Assembly: GCA_028874915.1 (NCBI GenBank)
Contig: JAPPHA010000110.1
Coordinates: forward strand, 33,874-97,873
Direction of reading: 5' to 3'
DNA: 64,000 nucleotides
DNA from: Paracoccaceae bacterium
GTDB taxonomy: Bacteria; Pseudomonadota; Alphaproteobacteria; Rhodobacterales; Rhodobacteraceae
Positions 17,141 to 28,471 of the stretch are shown in pieces; position 1 is the stretch's first letter; each line of letters opens with the position of its first letter. Under the pieces are notes generated by a model. It had not been told where the DNA came from. It made no database searches and saw nothing but the letters and a program-made list of their open reading frames with translations. The position numbers and the translations under genes are program-made.

Positions 17141-17983
17141 ATGGACGGGGAGACGGAACGGACCGCAGTCACCATCGTTGGCGTCGCGGGCCGCATGGGG
17201 CAGATTCTCTGCGACGCCGTTCTTGGCGAAGACCGGATGGCCCTGGTCGGGGCAACCGAGCAAGACGGCCACCCCTGGGTCGGTCGAGATCTCGGCCCCT
17301 GTCTCGGAAAGCCGGACATGGGTGTCACCGTCGATTGTGACCCTCTCGATGCCTTTGCCCGGTCACAGGCAATCATCGATTTCACGGCGCCGGCGGCGAC
17401 CGTCGCCCATGCCGAACTCGCCGCCCAGGCCCGGGCTGTCCATGTCATCGGAACCACCGGCTTTTCCGCCGGAGACTGTGCTCGAATCGCCGCCGCCGCC
17501 GCCCATACCCCGATCATCCGGGCAGGCAACATGAGCCTCGGTGTCAACCTCCTGTCGCTGATCACCCGGCAGGTCGCGGCGGCACTCGACGAGGACTTCG
17601 ACATCGAGGTGGTCGAAGCCCATCATCGCCACAAGCGGGATGCGCCGTCGGGGACGGCGCTGATGCTTGGCGAGGCGGCGGCTGCCGGACGCGGGCGGTC
17701 GCTTCCGGAGCTGGAGGTTCGCACGCGGGACGGGATCACCGGGCCCCGACGGCGCGGGACCATCGGGTTCAGCGCCATCCGCGGAGGCGATGTGGTCGGC
17801 GAACACGATGTGATCTTTGCTGCCGACGGTGAGAGGATCGTGATTCGCCACCTGGCGACCGACCGTCGGATCTTTTCCCGGGGCGCCATCAGGGCGGCCC
17901 TTTGGGGACAGGGGCGGGACTCCGGCGAATACGACATGGCCGATGTCCTCGGATTGGGACAGACACGCAAAGATCTCCCCTGA
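17141..17983 (+). CDS. dapB: 4-hydroxy-tetrahydrodipicolinate reductase DapB
   Basis: Cytoplasmic NAD(P)H-dependent enzyme of the diaminopimelate/lysine pathway. The protein (280 aa) has the dinucleotide loop VGVAGRMGQ near the N-terminus, the conserved GTTGFSAGD and [10 protein letters not shown] segments, and the active-site signature [15 protein letters not shown], where the second His and the Lys participate in catalysis. A strong GAGGGGAG lies 5-12 bases upstream of the ATG. It reads toward rpsO, 241 bases downstream. lysA, a later gene of the same pathway, lies at 46.3 kb. Confidence 0.95.
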   Translation: MDGETERTAVTIVGVAGRMGQILCDAVLGEDRMALVGATEQDGHPWVGRDLGPCLGKPDMGVTVDCDPLDAFARSQAIIDFTAPAATVAHAELAAQARAVHVIGTTGFSAGDCARIAAAAAHTPIIRAGNMSLGVNLLSLITRQVAAALDEDFDIEVVEAHHRHKRDAPSGTALMLGEAAAAGRGRSLPELEVRTRDGITGPRRRGTIGFSAIRGGDVVGEHDVIFAADGERIVIRHLATDRRIFSRGAIRAALWGQGRDSGEYDMADVLGLGQTRKDLP

Positions 17984-18224
17984 CATCCGCGCGGCTGTCA
18001 CGCGCTCTTCGCCCTGGCCGTCCCGGTGGTCCCGGCGGACTTCCGGTTCTCGCATACGACCCCGATTTCCGTTTTCGCTTTCCTATGGCTGCCAAGGCGA
18101 CTATAGGCGCTGCCAGATTGGGCGGTCCCGATGCGGGTTTGGCCGATCATTCGCTCCACGGGCCTTGCTGGACGACATCCCGGCTTGCGCCATGACATCC
18201 CGATTGAGACGGAAGGAGACCCCG

Positions 18225-18494
18225 ATGTCGATTGCACCGCAGGAAAAACAGCGGCTCATCAATGAATTCGCCACGGGCAAGGGCGACACCGGTTCGCCGG
18301 AAGTCCAGGTGGCGATACTTACAACCCGGATCTCGGCGCTGACCGAACATTTCAAGACCCACAAGAAGGACAATCACTCGCGCCGCGGCCTTCTCAGGCT
18401 GGTGGCGAAGAGGAGGAAGCTCCTGGACTATGTGAAACGTCAGAACGAAGACCGGTACCGGACGCTCATTGGGAGGTTGGGAATCCGCCGTTGA
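18225..18494 (+). CDS. rpsO: 30S ribosomal protein S15
   Basis: S15 (89 aa, standard length) binds the 16S three-way junction and helps nucleate the platform. The sequence is canonical: [18 protein letters not shown], then [20 protein letters not shown] and a C-terminal [20 protein letters not shown] lies seven bases upstream of the ATG. pnp follows, as in most proteobacteria, but truB does not precede it. Confidence 0.98.
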   Translation: MSIAPQEKQRLINEFATGKGDTGSPEVQVAILTTRISALTEHFKTHKKDNHSRRGLLRLVAKRRKLLDYVKRQNEDRYRTLIGRLGIRR

Positions 18495-18684
18495 ACCCTG
18501 CCCGTCGGTCACTGGATCTCCGGTTGCCGGCGTGGGTCATTGCCACAGTGAGGTCGGATCCGGGTACGAACGCGATCCCGGGTCATGAGTTCGCTGCCGC
18601 CCGCCGGTCCCCCAGGGCGTGCGGAACCACGAAGCGACGAATGGAACCAATGGGGGAATCCGCTGCGAACAGAATTTGAAGGCC

Positions 18685-18717
18685 AGGGGTCCATCCGCCC
18701 GCGAGGCGGTGCCCCCT
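18685..18717 (+). promoter_or_regulatory. Stem-loop in the pnp 5' leader
   Basis: In the 311-base rpsO-pnp spacer, CCGCC (18695-18699) and GGCGG (18705-18709) pair across CGCGA, extended by AGGGG (18685-18689) with CCCCT (18713-18717) across small internal loops. In enteric bacteria the pnp leader carries an RNase III-cleaved hairpin through which PNPase autoregulates; this hairpin sits in the same place. Equivalence is inferred. Confidence 0.45.
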
Positions 18718-18805
18718 GAAAACCGGATGCCTGCGCACCGGAAAGGCGCGTGGTGCCGCCAACGGGCGGAACACCGCGGGACACGAACAGGAAACGGAAA
18801 CACAG

Positions 18806-21007
<2,202 letters not shown>

Positions 21008-21301
21008 TGCGACGCGGGTGGAACCGACAGGTGCGGCCTCCCAAGGCGGCAACAGAGGGATATTCCGTCGGACGTTCCATCACCCGGTCGGCGAGTGTTT
21101 CGACAGTAAGGCGCCGAGTCGTTGATTCGAAGTGCCATGGCGCCTCTCCGGGGACAGCCGGGTTCTGAAGCCGGGACAATAGCCCGGCCGGCCCTTGCGG
21201 AATCGCGGGCGCCGGTCGTCTCACCAGGACCGTGAGCCCCGGCCGCCGCCGGCTCTGCCCGCCGAGGGCTTCGATACCTGTCGGGGCCCGGCGAGCGCTG
21301 G

Positions 21302-22063
21302 TCAGGCCGCGATCCCACGCCGGATCAGGTTGAGCCCGAGGAGCAGGAACATGATCAGGACAGCGGTTCGAAACCTGCCGGAATCGAGTCGGGCGCGCAC
21401 CCTTTCACCGGCGGCGAAACCGATGACAGCCGGAATGACGAGGAGCGTGGAAAGGACTGCGACGTCGCTCGTAACATGGCCGGCCTGCCAGTAGCTGGCC
21501 ATCAGAGGAATACTTCCGGCGGCCAGGAGTGCGCCGGTCACGCGGACGAATTCCTCTTTCGATACCCTGCGCGCGAGCAGGAATATCACCATGGGTGGTC
21601 CCCAGATGGCGGTCACCCCACCCATCAGCCCGGCGGCGGCGCCGGCGGTCAGTTGCCCGGCACGTTCGAATCGGTCCGGCAACGGCGGAATCGTCAGGGA
21701 CAGGCTGGCAATCGAGAAGATGATGACGGCGCTCCCCAGAAGGAGGACCAGGGCCTCGGATGGGAGGCCCTGGGCGAAATTGGCTGTCAGGTAGATGACG
21801 ACAGCGAGACTTGCGGCGAACGGGATATAGCGCCGCCAGGTGGCGATCATCCGTCCGGCCCTGAGCGATTGCCAAAGGTTGGACAGGAGGATCGGAATCA
21901 GAGTCAGGGAAATTGCAAGCCTCGGGTCGAGATACTGGCTCATCATCGAAATCGTAATCGTCGGAAGACCGATTCCGACAATCCCCTTGACCGCGCCGGC
22001 CATCAGGAAGACGAACACCGTCAGGGCCAGGATCTCGGGAACCAGGACTTCGGCCATCGTCAC
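21302..22063 (-). CDS. TSUP-family (TauE/SafE-like) membrane transporter
   Basis: A 253-residue permease with eight hydrophobic segments in two repeats. The family hallmarks are present: FVFLMAGAVKGIVGIGLPTI in the first repeat and AGAAAGLMGGVTAIWGPPMV in the second. TSUP proteins move sulfite, sulfonates, sulfoacetate or other small organic anions across the inner membrane, usually as exporters. The frame starts with GTG at 22063; an ATG at 22057 is equally likely. It is convergent with pnp and lies 39 bases downstream of smc in the same direction. The substrate is unknown. Confidence 0.85.
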   Translation of the reverse strand: MTMAEVLVPEILALTVFVFLMAGAVKGIVGIGLPTITISMMSQYLDPRLAISLTLIPILLSNLWQSLRAGRMIATWRRYIPFAASLAVVIYLTANFAQGLPSEALVLLLGSAVIIFSIASLSLTIPPLPDRFERAGQLTAGAAAGLMGGVTAIWGPPMVIFLLARRVSKEEFVRVTGALLAAGSIPLMASYWQAGHVTSDVAVLSTLLVIPAVIGFAAGERVRARLDSGRFRTAVLIMFLLLGLNLIRRGIAA

Positions 22064-22102
22064 GAGCCGTCCGGGATTGTGCCGGGATCCGGCTGGACGG
22101 CT

Positions 22103-25100
22103 TCAAGAGGCGGCAAGATCTTCTGCGCGTCGCAGGTCGACGGAAACCAACTGACTCACACCCTGTTCCGCCATGGTAACGCCGAACAGGCGGTCCATGC
22201 GGGCCATCGTAATGGCGTGGTGGGTGATGATCACGAAGCGCGTGTCCGTTCGCCGGTTCATTTCATCCAGGAGTTTGCAAAAACGGGTGACATTGGCGTC
22301 GTCGAGCGGCGCATCAACCTCGTCGAGGACGCAAATCGGTGACGGATTGACCAGGAATACGGCAAAAACAAGCGCGATTGCCGTCAGAGTCTGTTCACCA
22401 CCGGAGAGGAGCGAAAGCGTCGACAGCTTTTTTCCGGGCGGCTGGCAGAAGACATCCAGTTCGGCGCCGAGCGGATCCTCGCCTTCCACCATCTCGAGCC
22501 GTGCCTGGCCCCCGCCAAACAGTTTCTCGAACAAGACGCCGAAGTTGCTGTTGACCTCGGCGAAGGCGCGGCGAAGCCGGTCGCGGCCATCGCGATTGAG
22601 ACTTGTGATGGCGGACCGAAGCTTGGCGACAGCACCTTCCAGGTCGTCCCGTTCGCCGGCAAGGGAATCCCGTTCACCTGCCAGCCTCAGGGCATCTTCT
22701 TCTGCTCTGAGGTTGACCGCACCCAGAGCATCGCGCTGACGTCGGAAGCGGATGATGTCCGCTTCCAGGCTGGAGACCTCGGGCAGGGAATCGTCCGCTG
22801 CGGCGAGGTCGATCGTGAGTTCGGCGGCAAGATCGGCAGGCTCGGTTCCGGCGTCGTCACGGATCCGGGCGGCAACGGCCTCAACCTGTTCAGCCGCAGC
22901 CTCCACGACGGCTTCGGCGCGCGCCAGGTCTGCGCGAGCATCGGCCGCAAGCCGTTCCTCCGTCCGCTCCCGGTCTTCGGCTTTCCGAGTCGCCGTCTCG
23001 GCAAGGGCCTGGGCATCGGCGGTCGCCGATTGCCGGGTCTCGGCCTCGCGGATCCGTTCGGCAAGCTGCTCCCGCCGGCTGGCGATTGTTTCCGGACGGG
23101 TCTTCGCCTCGGCGAACCGGTTCTCGGCATCTTGCCGACGGTTTCGCAGATCCTCGATGCGCCGGTCCGCCGCCCTCTGTCGCCGAAGCCACCCGTCTCG
23201 TTCCCTGGCGACTTCGTCGATCCGCTGGCGACGTGTCTCGGCCTCGCGGGTGAGCGCTTCATGCCGCGACCGACGGGAGATCATGTCCTGTCGCGCCAAC
23301 GAAACCTGTTCCCGGGCCGCGTCGACGTCCGCCTGTTTCGCGTCAGGATCGCCCGACTCCCGGAGCGCAGCGTCGGCTTCCGTGAGGTCGGATTCGGCGG
23401 CGGCGAGTTCTTCCCCAAGCCGTTCTTCGGCCAGCGCCAGCGCTTCCAGCTTTCCGGCCAGCATGGCCCTGTCCGCCTCGGCGTTCGCCAAACTGCGTGA
23501 TGCCTCGATCATTTCGAGATCGGCATCCTTTCGCCGGTTTCGCGCCGCCGCCTCTTCGGTGCCCGCGGCCGACAGTGTCTCATTGGCCGCCGCCAGCACC
23601 CCCGCTGCGTCGTTCATCCGGACCTTGGCTTCGGCAAGCGAGTTCCGGAGGTCGTCGAGGCGGTTGATCTGGCGGAAATGTTCCGCCGACCGGGACGGCG
23701 CATCATGGGCCGATGTACGGTACCCGTCCCATCGCCACATGTCGCCTCCGGGGCTGACCAGTCGCTGTCCGGGGCGGAGAACGCGCTGCAACCGGTCTCC
23801 CGTGTCGGTATCGACCAGCCCGACCTGGCGAATGCGCCGGGTCAGGACAGGCGGGGCCTCCACATGGGACTCGAGCGTTCGGGCTCCGGCGGGCAGGGGT
23901 TCCGGATCGGGATCATCGGGCAGGCTCACCCAACCGGACAGCGGTCCGGTTTCACGCCCAGAATCGGGGTCGGCCATGGGACGCGACAACTCGTCACCGA
24001 ACGCGGCGCCGAGCGCGGCCTCATGCCCGGGGTCTACGCGAACGCTGTCGATGATCTGACCATCCTCGCCTTTCGATGACTCGAGGACGCGTTCGAGTGC
24101 GGCGACCTCCGCGGTGAGTGCGGAGACGGCGCCGTCGAATTCCGAATGCGCGATCCAGGCATCGCTCGCGGCCGCCTGGGCATCGGCCCGCCGGACCGAA
24201 GCCTCTGCCAAATGCGACTCGGAATCGGCAACCGACTCTCGCGCCGCCGTGTCACGGATGCGAGCTGTTGCGATCGTCCCGTCGGATTCGTCGAGTTTGG
24301 ACCGGAGTTCCACCAAGCGATCCCCGGTCTCCGCAACCCGGTCGGCTCGCCGTTCGAAGACGGTTCGCGCTTCCGCATGACGGCGATCCGCAGAATGGCG
24401 CCTGGCGATGATTTCGGCCAATTCTCCGGCAAGGGATTCATGGGCCGATTCCAGCGATTGGAGCCTCTCGGCAGCAGTCCGAACTGCCGTTCGGGCGGTC
24501 TCTTCCCGTTCCGGATGATCGGCGATCGCCACTTCCAGGGCTTCGCGTTCCTTGTCGAGCCGGTCCAGGCTGGTCTTTGCATCGCTTCCGAGCGCGGTCT
24601 CCCGATCAAGATCCTGGCCCAACTGGCGAATCTGGTTCTCAAGACTGCGGATGGACTGACGGGCGCGTTCCTCCTCATCGGCGAGGCCGGCGTAATCGAG
24701 GCGGAACCGGTCGAGGACGGCCGTGGCGCCCGCGCTCTCGGAGAGGGCAGATTTCAGGCGTTCCTGCGCGGCCTCCCGTTCCTTCGCGGCCGCCAGGGCC
24801 CGGGCCTGGGCGTCGGCCACGGACGCGGTTGCTGCGGCTATCGCGGTTTGGGCGGCCAGATGCGCGTTGTCGGCGTCCCGCCAGCGCCGAAGAAGCAACA
24901 GCCCCTCCGACCGGCGGAGCCGGGCACCGATCTCCCGGTAGCGGGCCGCCTGACGGGCCTGACGGTCAAGGGACGCGAGCTGTCCCTCGAGCTGGGCGAT
25001 GATTTCGGCGACCTTCTCCAGATTGGCCTCGGCACCGCCCAGTTTCAGTTCGGCTTCATGCCGCCGCTGATGCAGACCGGCGATCCCGGCAGCCTCCTCG

Positions 25101-25591
25101 AGGAGTTGGCGTCGCGATGCCGGTCGGGCATTGACAAGGTCCGCGATCTGCCCCTGGCGCACAAGCGCCGGAGAATGGGCGCCCGTGGACGCGTCAGCGA
25201 AAAGCCGGCGGACATCGCGGGCGCGGATTTCCTTTCCGTTGGCGCGAAAGGCCGACCCAATGTCGCGCGTGATTCGCCGCGCGACGTCAACGGAACGGAC
25301 CCCGTCGAAGCCATCGAGCGACAACCCGGCCGCCGCCTGGATCGAGAGCACGACTTCGGCAAAGTTCCGGGCCGGCCGGCTGTTGGTCCCATTGAAGATC
25401 ACGTCTTCCATTCCGCCGCCGCGCATCGATGTTGGCCGGGTCTCGCCCATGACCCAGCGCAGGGCTTCAAGGAGATTCGACTTTCCGCAGCCGTTTGGAC
25501 CGACGAGCCCGGTCAGGCCGTCGGCGATGATCAGTTCGGTGGGATCGACGAAGCTCTTGAACCCGTTGAGACGGAGTTTGCTGAACTGCAA
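22103..25591 (-). CDS. smc: Chromosome segregation protein SMC
   Basis: SMC ATPase of the condensin complex, which compacts and disentangles sister chromosomes. The 1162-residue protein has the head N-terminus LRLNGFKSFVDPTELI, Walker A GPNGCGKSN (31-39), very long Ala/Glu/Arg coiled coils, a central hinge, and the C-terminal head with LSGGEQTLTAIALVFA and Walker B (ICVLDEVDAPLDD). The TTG start at 25591 was chosen because homologues begin with the equivalent of MQFSKLRLNGFK; the frame is open far upstream, but that sequence is not SMC-like. The ribosome-binding site is weak. Confidence 0.95.
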   Translation of the reverse strand: MQFSKLRLNGFKSFVDPTELIIADGLTGLVGPNGCGKSNLLEALRWVMGETRPTSMRGGGMEDVIFNGTNSRPARNFAEVVLSIQAAAGLSLDGFDGVRSVDVARRITRDIGSAFRANGKEIRARDVRRLFADASTGAHSPALVRQGQIADLVNARPASRRQLLEEAAGIAGLHQRRHEAELKLGGAEANLEKVAEIIAQLEGQLASLDRQARQAARYREIGARLRRSEGLLLLRRWRDADNAHLAAQTAIAAATASVADAQARALAAAKEREAAQERLKSALSESAGATAVLDRFRLDYAGLADEEERARQSIRSLENQIRQLGQDLDRETALGSDAKTSLDRLDKEREALEVAIADHPEREETARTAVRTAAERLQSLESAHESLAGELAEIIARRHSADRRHAEARTVFERRADRVAETGDRLVELRSKLDESDGTIATARIRDTAARESVADSESHLAEASVRRADAQAAASDAWIAHSEFDGAVSALTAEVAALERVLESSKGEDGQIIDSVRVDPGHEAALGAAFGDELSRPMADPDSGRETGPLSGWVSLPDDPDPEPLPAGARTLESHVEAPPVLTRRIRQVGLVDTDTGDRLQRVLRPGQRLVSPGGDMWRWDGYRTSAHDAPSRSAEHFRQINRLDDLRNSLAEAKVRMNDAAGVLAAANETLSAAGTEEAAARNRRKDADLEMIEASRSLANAEADRAMLAGKLEALALAEERLGEELAAAESDLTEADAALRESGDPDAKQADVDAAREQVSLARQDMISRRSRHEALTREAETRRQRIDEVARERDGWLRRQRAADRRIEDLRNRRQDAENRFAEAKTRPETIASRREQLAERIREAETRQSATADAQALAETATRKAEDRERTEERLAADARADLARAEAVVEAAAEQVEAVAARIRDDAGTEPADLAAELTIDLAAADDSLPEVSSLEADIIRFRRQRDALGAVNLRAEEDALRLAGERDSLAGERDDLEGAVAKLRSAITSLNRDGRDRLRRAFAEVNSNFGVLFEKLFGGGQARLEMVEGEDPLGAELDVFCQPPGKKLSTLSLLSGGEQTLTAIALVFAVFLVNPSPICVLDEVDAPLDDANVTRFCKLLDEMNRRTDTRFVIITHHAITMARMDRLFGVTMAEQGVSQLVSVDLRRAEDLAAS

Positions 25592-25859
25592 GGAATGGCT
25601 CGTTGTGACGGCTCGTGGCCCGGTTTCGGTCCTCGCGGGGAATTGGCGGTCAAATCCGGGGAAAGTCAACCGGGATGAACTGGAAGGTTGGCATACGGGC
25701 ACCGTCCCGGGACCCATCGGGACGGGATGCATCCAAAGTTGCCGGCAGACCTTGCAGGAGGCAGAGAGGCGGGCAAATTCGCTTGACCCTTGCGGAACTC
25801 GGGTCCACAAGAACCGGGCAAGGTTCCCCGCGAGAATGCCAAGCATTCGGGGATGAAAC

Positions 25860-26012
25860 GGGAATGCGGTAGGGGTTGACCGAAATCCGAGGAACCCCCG
25901 GCCGCAGCCGCCCCCGCGACTGTTGCGGTGAGTGCCCGTCCGTAACCACTGGCGACAGCCGGGAAGGGGGACGACGCGCGAAGACCCGCGAGCCAGGAGA
26001 CCGGCCCTGCGC
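25860..26012 (+). promoter_or_regulatory. Cobalamin (B12) riboswitch
   Basis: The B12 box AGCCAGGAGACCGGCC lies at 25991-26006, preceded by an AAGACCCGCG segment. Upstream are the other conserved pieces: GGGAATGCGGT near the 5' end, CCGCGACTG at about 25916, and CCACTGGCGACAGCCGGGAA at about 25947-25966. A small hairpin CAGTGC/GCACTG (26013-26028) follows and may belong to the expression platform. Adenosylcobalamin binding would repress the downstream cobalt-uptake and cobalamin-synthesis genes. The 5' boundary is approximate. Confidence 0.92.
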
Positions 26013-26159
26013 CAGTGCTGCGGCACTGACCAACGACAACGGACGGGGTGTTCCGTGATGGTGAAGGCACTGCCGCCGGCCGACGTTTCGGCGGTGGTCA
26101 TTCCCTTGCCGGCGGTTCCTCCCGACGCCTGAACTGACGACGCCCCTGGAGGAGACGCC

Positions 26160-26822
26160 ATGAACAAGCTGTTCGCCGAATTGCCGGTCATTGCTGCCGC
26201 GACGTTTTTTGTGGCCGGCCCGGCCTTCGCACACCATCCGCTGGCCGGTGCGCCCATGGAGACATTCGTCCATGGGGTTCTGTCGGGTATCGGTCATCCG
26301 GTGATCGGGTTCGACCATCTGTTTTTTGTTGCTTTGGTGGGTCTCGCGGCAGCATTGGCCGGCAGGTTGGTCCTGCTGCCTGTGGGCTACATTGCCGCCA
26401 TGCTGGCGGGAACGCTGCTCAGCACGGCCGGCCTGGCGCTGCCGATGGTCGAGGCGGCCATCGCGTTGTCTTTGCTCGCCCTCGGTGGCGTTCTGGTTCG
26501 CGGCCGCGGGCTCGAAACCATTCCGGCGTTGCTGGTGTTCGTCGGTTTCGGCCTGTTCCATGGATCCGCCTTCGGGGCCAGCGTGGCCGGCCAGGAATCG
26601 GCGCTCGGGGCGCCGGTCCTCATCGGTTATCTGCTTGGCCTCGGCGGGATCCAGTATCTGATCAGCCTCGGTTGCGGTTGGGGTGCCGGAAAGGCGTGGG
26701 ACCTGCGCCATCCGGATCGGTCGGAACCCCGGATTGCCGGGGCCGCCGTCGCCGGTGTCGGCCTGTTCCTGGTCCTCGAGATTGCGGAGGTTGCAACGTT
26801 TGCGGCACTTGGCGTGGGCTGA
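26160..26822 (+). CDS. HupE/UreJ-family metal permease, probably cobalt
   Basis: A 220-residue inner-membrane protein with a signal-like N-terminus (residues 1-24), a His pair directly after it (FAHHPLAG) and the family signature GHPVIGFDH with His46, Asp52 and His53 in the first helix. About six hydrophobic segments follow. HupE/UreJ proteins import nickel or cobalt; control by an upstream B12 riboswitch and linkage to cobW, cobN and cobO point to cobalt. It has GGAGGAG upstream (about 26150). The putative operon continues with cobW 96 bases downstream. Confidence 0.88.
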   Translation: MNKLFAELPVIAAATFFVAGPAFAHHPLAGAPMETFVHGVLSGIGHPVIGFDHLFFVALVGLAAALAGRLVLLPVGYIAAMLAGTLLSTAGLALPMVEAAIALSLLALGGVLVRGRGLETIPALLVFVGFGLFHGSAFGASVAGQESALGAPVLIGYLLGLGGIQYLISLGCGWGAGKAWDLRHPDRSEPRIAGAAVAGVGLFLVLEIAEVATFAALGVG

Positions 26823-26918
26823 GGCCATTACGGAAAGTTGGCCATCCGATACGCGGAATCGCGCCGAGACAGACGCAGGCCCGGCTGGTTCCGGTCGGTG
26901 GATTCGGGAGATTCGCAG

Positions 26919-28001
26919 ATGACGGCACGGATTCCCGTGACGATCCTGACGGGCTTTCTCGGTTCGGGAAAGACGACTCTGGTCCGCCACATTCTGGCCC
27001 ATGCCGAAGGCCGGCGGATTGCACTCGTCATCAACGAATTCGGCGACCTCGGGGTGGATGCGGATCTCATCGACGGCTGCTACGATGCCGCCTGCGACGC
27101 CGGGGACATAGTCGAGCTTACCAACGGCTGCATCTGCTGCACGGTTTCGGAGGATTTCGTCCCGGCCATGGAGTCGATCCTCGCCCGGACGCCGCCGCCC
27201 GATCACATTGTCGTCGAGACCTCGGGGCTCGCACTGCCTCAACCCCTGATTCGGGCGTTTACCTGGCCCGGGCTGAAGACTCGGTTGACGGTCGACGGGG
27301 TCGTCGTGCTGGTCGATGGCAGAGCAGTCGCCGATGGCCGTTTTGCCCACGACCCCGGGGCAGTCGACCGGCAACGGCGTGCCGACGAGAGTCTCGATCA
27401 TGAATCCCCCCTCCTCGAATTGTTCGAGGACCAGATGGTCTCGGCGGACATCATCGTCCTGAACAAGACCGACCTTCTCGAACCGCCGACGGTGGCTGCG
27501 CTTGCCAGGCAAATGGAACGGGATTCGAGAAACGGCACTCGGGTGGTGACGGCAAGCCGGGCCAGATTGCCCGTGGAGATCGTGCTCGGGCTCCGGGCAG
27601 AGGCGGAGTCGGACACCGAATCCCGGCATGAACGGCACCACGAACATCATGACGATGACGGAGACGGAACGGCAACTCATGGCGAAGAGGATCATGGGGA
27701 ATTCGACAGTTTTGTCGTCGAGTTGGGTGCCGTCGATGCGCCGAATGTTCTTGTCGACCGGATCGCCGGTGCGGTTTCGAGGCATCCCATTCTACGGGTG
27801 AAAGGATTTGCTGCCGTCACGGGGCGGCCGATGCGGCTCGCGGTCCAGGCGGCGGGACCGAGGGTTGACCACTACTTTGACCGCCCGTTCCTGCCCGATG
27901 AGGCACGGATCTCGCGACTGGTCGTCATCGGAATGGGCGGGCTTGATCGGACGGCCATCGAAGCCGAATTGACGGGATCCTCTTCCGTCGCGTCATGCTG
28001 A
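26919..28001 (+). CDS. cobW: CobW-family GTPase/metallochaperone
   Basis: A 360-residue G3E GTPase thought to deliver cobalt for cobalamin synthesis. The P-loop GFLGSGKTT is at residues 12-20, ELTNGCICCTV carries the metal-binding CxCC (Cys71, Cys73, Cys74), and VVETSGLALP is the switch region. VLNKTDLLE is the G4 motif. A His/Asp-rich linker (about residues 230-255, HERHHEHHDD) precedes the C-terminal CobW domain. The final bases overlap the next gene (GNAT), so the two are translationally coupled. Confidence 0.93.
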   Translation: MTARIPVTILTGFLGSGKTTLVRHILAHAEGRRIALVINEFGDLGVDADLIDGCYDAACDAGDIVELTNGCICCTVSEDFVPAMESILARTPPPDHIVVETSGLALPQPLIRAFTWPGLKTRLTVDGVVVLVDGRAVADGRFAHDPGAVDRQRRADESLDHESPLLELFEDQMVSADIIVLNKTDLLEPPTVAALARQMERDSRNGTRVVTASRARLPVEIVLGLRAEAESDTESRHERHHEHHDDDGDGTATHGEEDHGEFDSFVVELGAVDAPNVLVDRIAGAVSRHPILRVKGFAAVTGRPMRLAVQAAGPRVDHYFDRPFLPDEARISRLVVIGMGGLDRTAIEAELTGSSSVASC

Positions 28002-28471
28002 CCATCGCTGCGGAGTCGACCCTGACCGCCGAGGCCAGGGACCTGATTGCCGGGAGCGAGGCGGTGCTGCGATCCGTCTACCCGCCGGAGGCCTGTTTTT
28101 CATTCAGTCCGGAAGAACTGATGAAAGCCGGTTCCACGTTTCTCGTCGCCCGTATGGCGGAAGCGGGTGACGCGAGATCGGCCGGAACGGCTGTCGGCTG
28201 CGCGGCCCTGGTCAGTTGTGACGGCTACGGCGAGATCAAGCGGCTTTTCGTCGAGCCGGCATGGCGCGGCCACGGAATCGGCCGGGCCCTCATGGCGCGC
28301 ATTGAGTCAGAGGCAGCAGGGCAGGGCCTGCCGATGGTCCGGCTGGAGACCGGCGCCCGGCTCGCCGCCGCCGTCCGACTCTACGAGACCCTGGGTTACC
28401 AGGAGTGCGGGCGGTTCGGCGATTACACGGGCCATCCGTCCAGCCTGTTCATGGAGAAACGCCTCGCGTGA
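27995..28471 (+). CDS. GNAT-family N-acetyltransferase embedded in the cobalamin operon
   Basis: A 158-residue GNAT fold. The acetyl-CoA pyrophosphate loop is RGHGIGRALMARIE, preceded by the strand IKRLFVEPAW and followed by LPMVRLETGARLAAAVRLYE, the typical GNAT C-terminal signature. Overlap with cobW on one side and a TGATG junction with cobN on the other give full translational coupling. The acyl acceptor is not predictable. Position inside a riboswitch-controlled operon suggests a link to cobalt or corrinoid metabolism, but no such role is known to me. Conventional GNAT promiscuity makes a specific guess unsafe. Confidence 0.88.
   Translation: MLTIAAESTLTAEARDLIAGSEAVLRSVYPPEACFSFSPEELMKAGSTFLVARMAEAGDARSAGTAVGCAALVSCDGYGEIKRLFVEPAWRGHGIGRALMARIESEAAGQGLPMVRLETGARLAAAVRLYETLGYQECGRFGDYTGHPSSLFMEKRLA

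Noticed and set aside
22752..24059. Ser/Arg-rich repetitive frame opposite smc
   Set aside because: The repetitive Ala/Ser/Arg content is the reverse reading of Ala/Glu-rich coiled-coil codons, not a repeat protein.
24146..25678. 510-codon plus-strand frame opposite smc
   Set aside because: It is a shadow of the smc coiled-coil region; the real frame on the other strand has clear SMC motifs.
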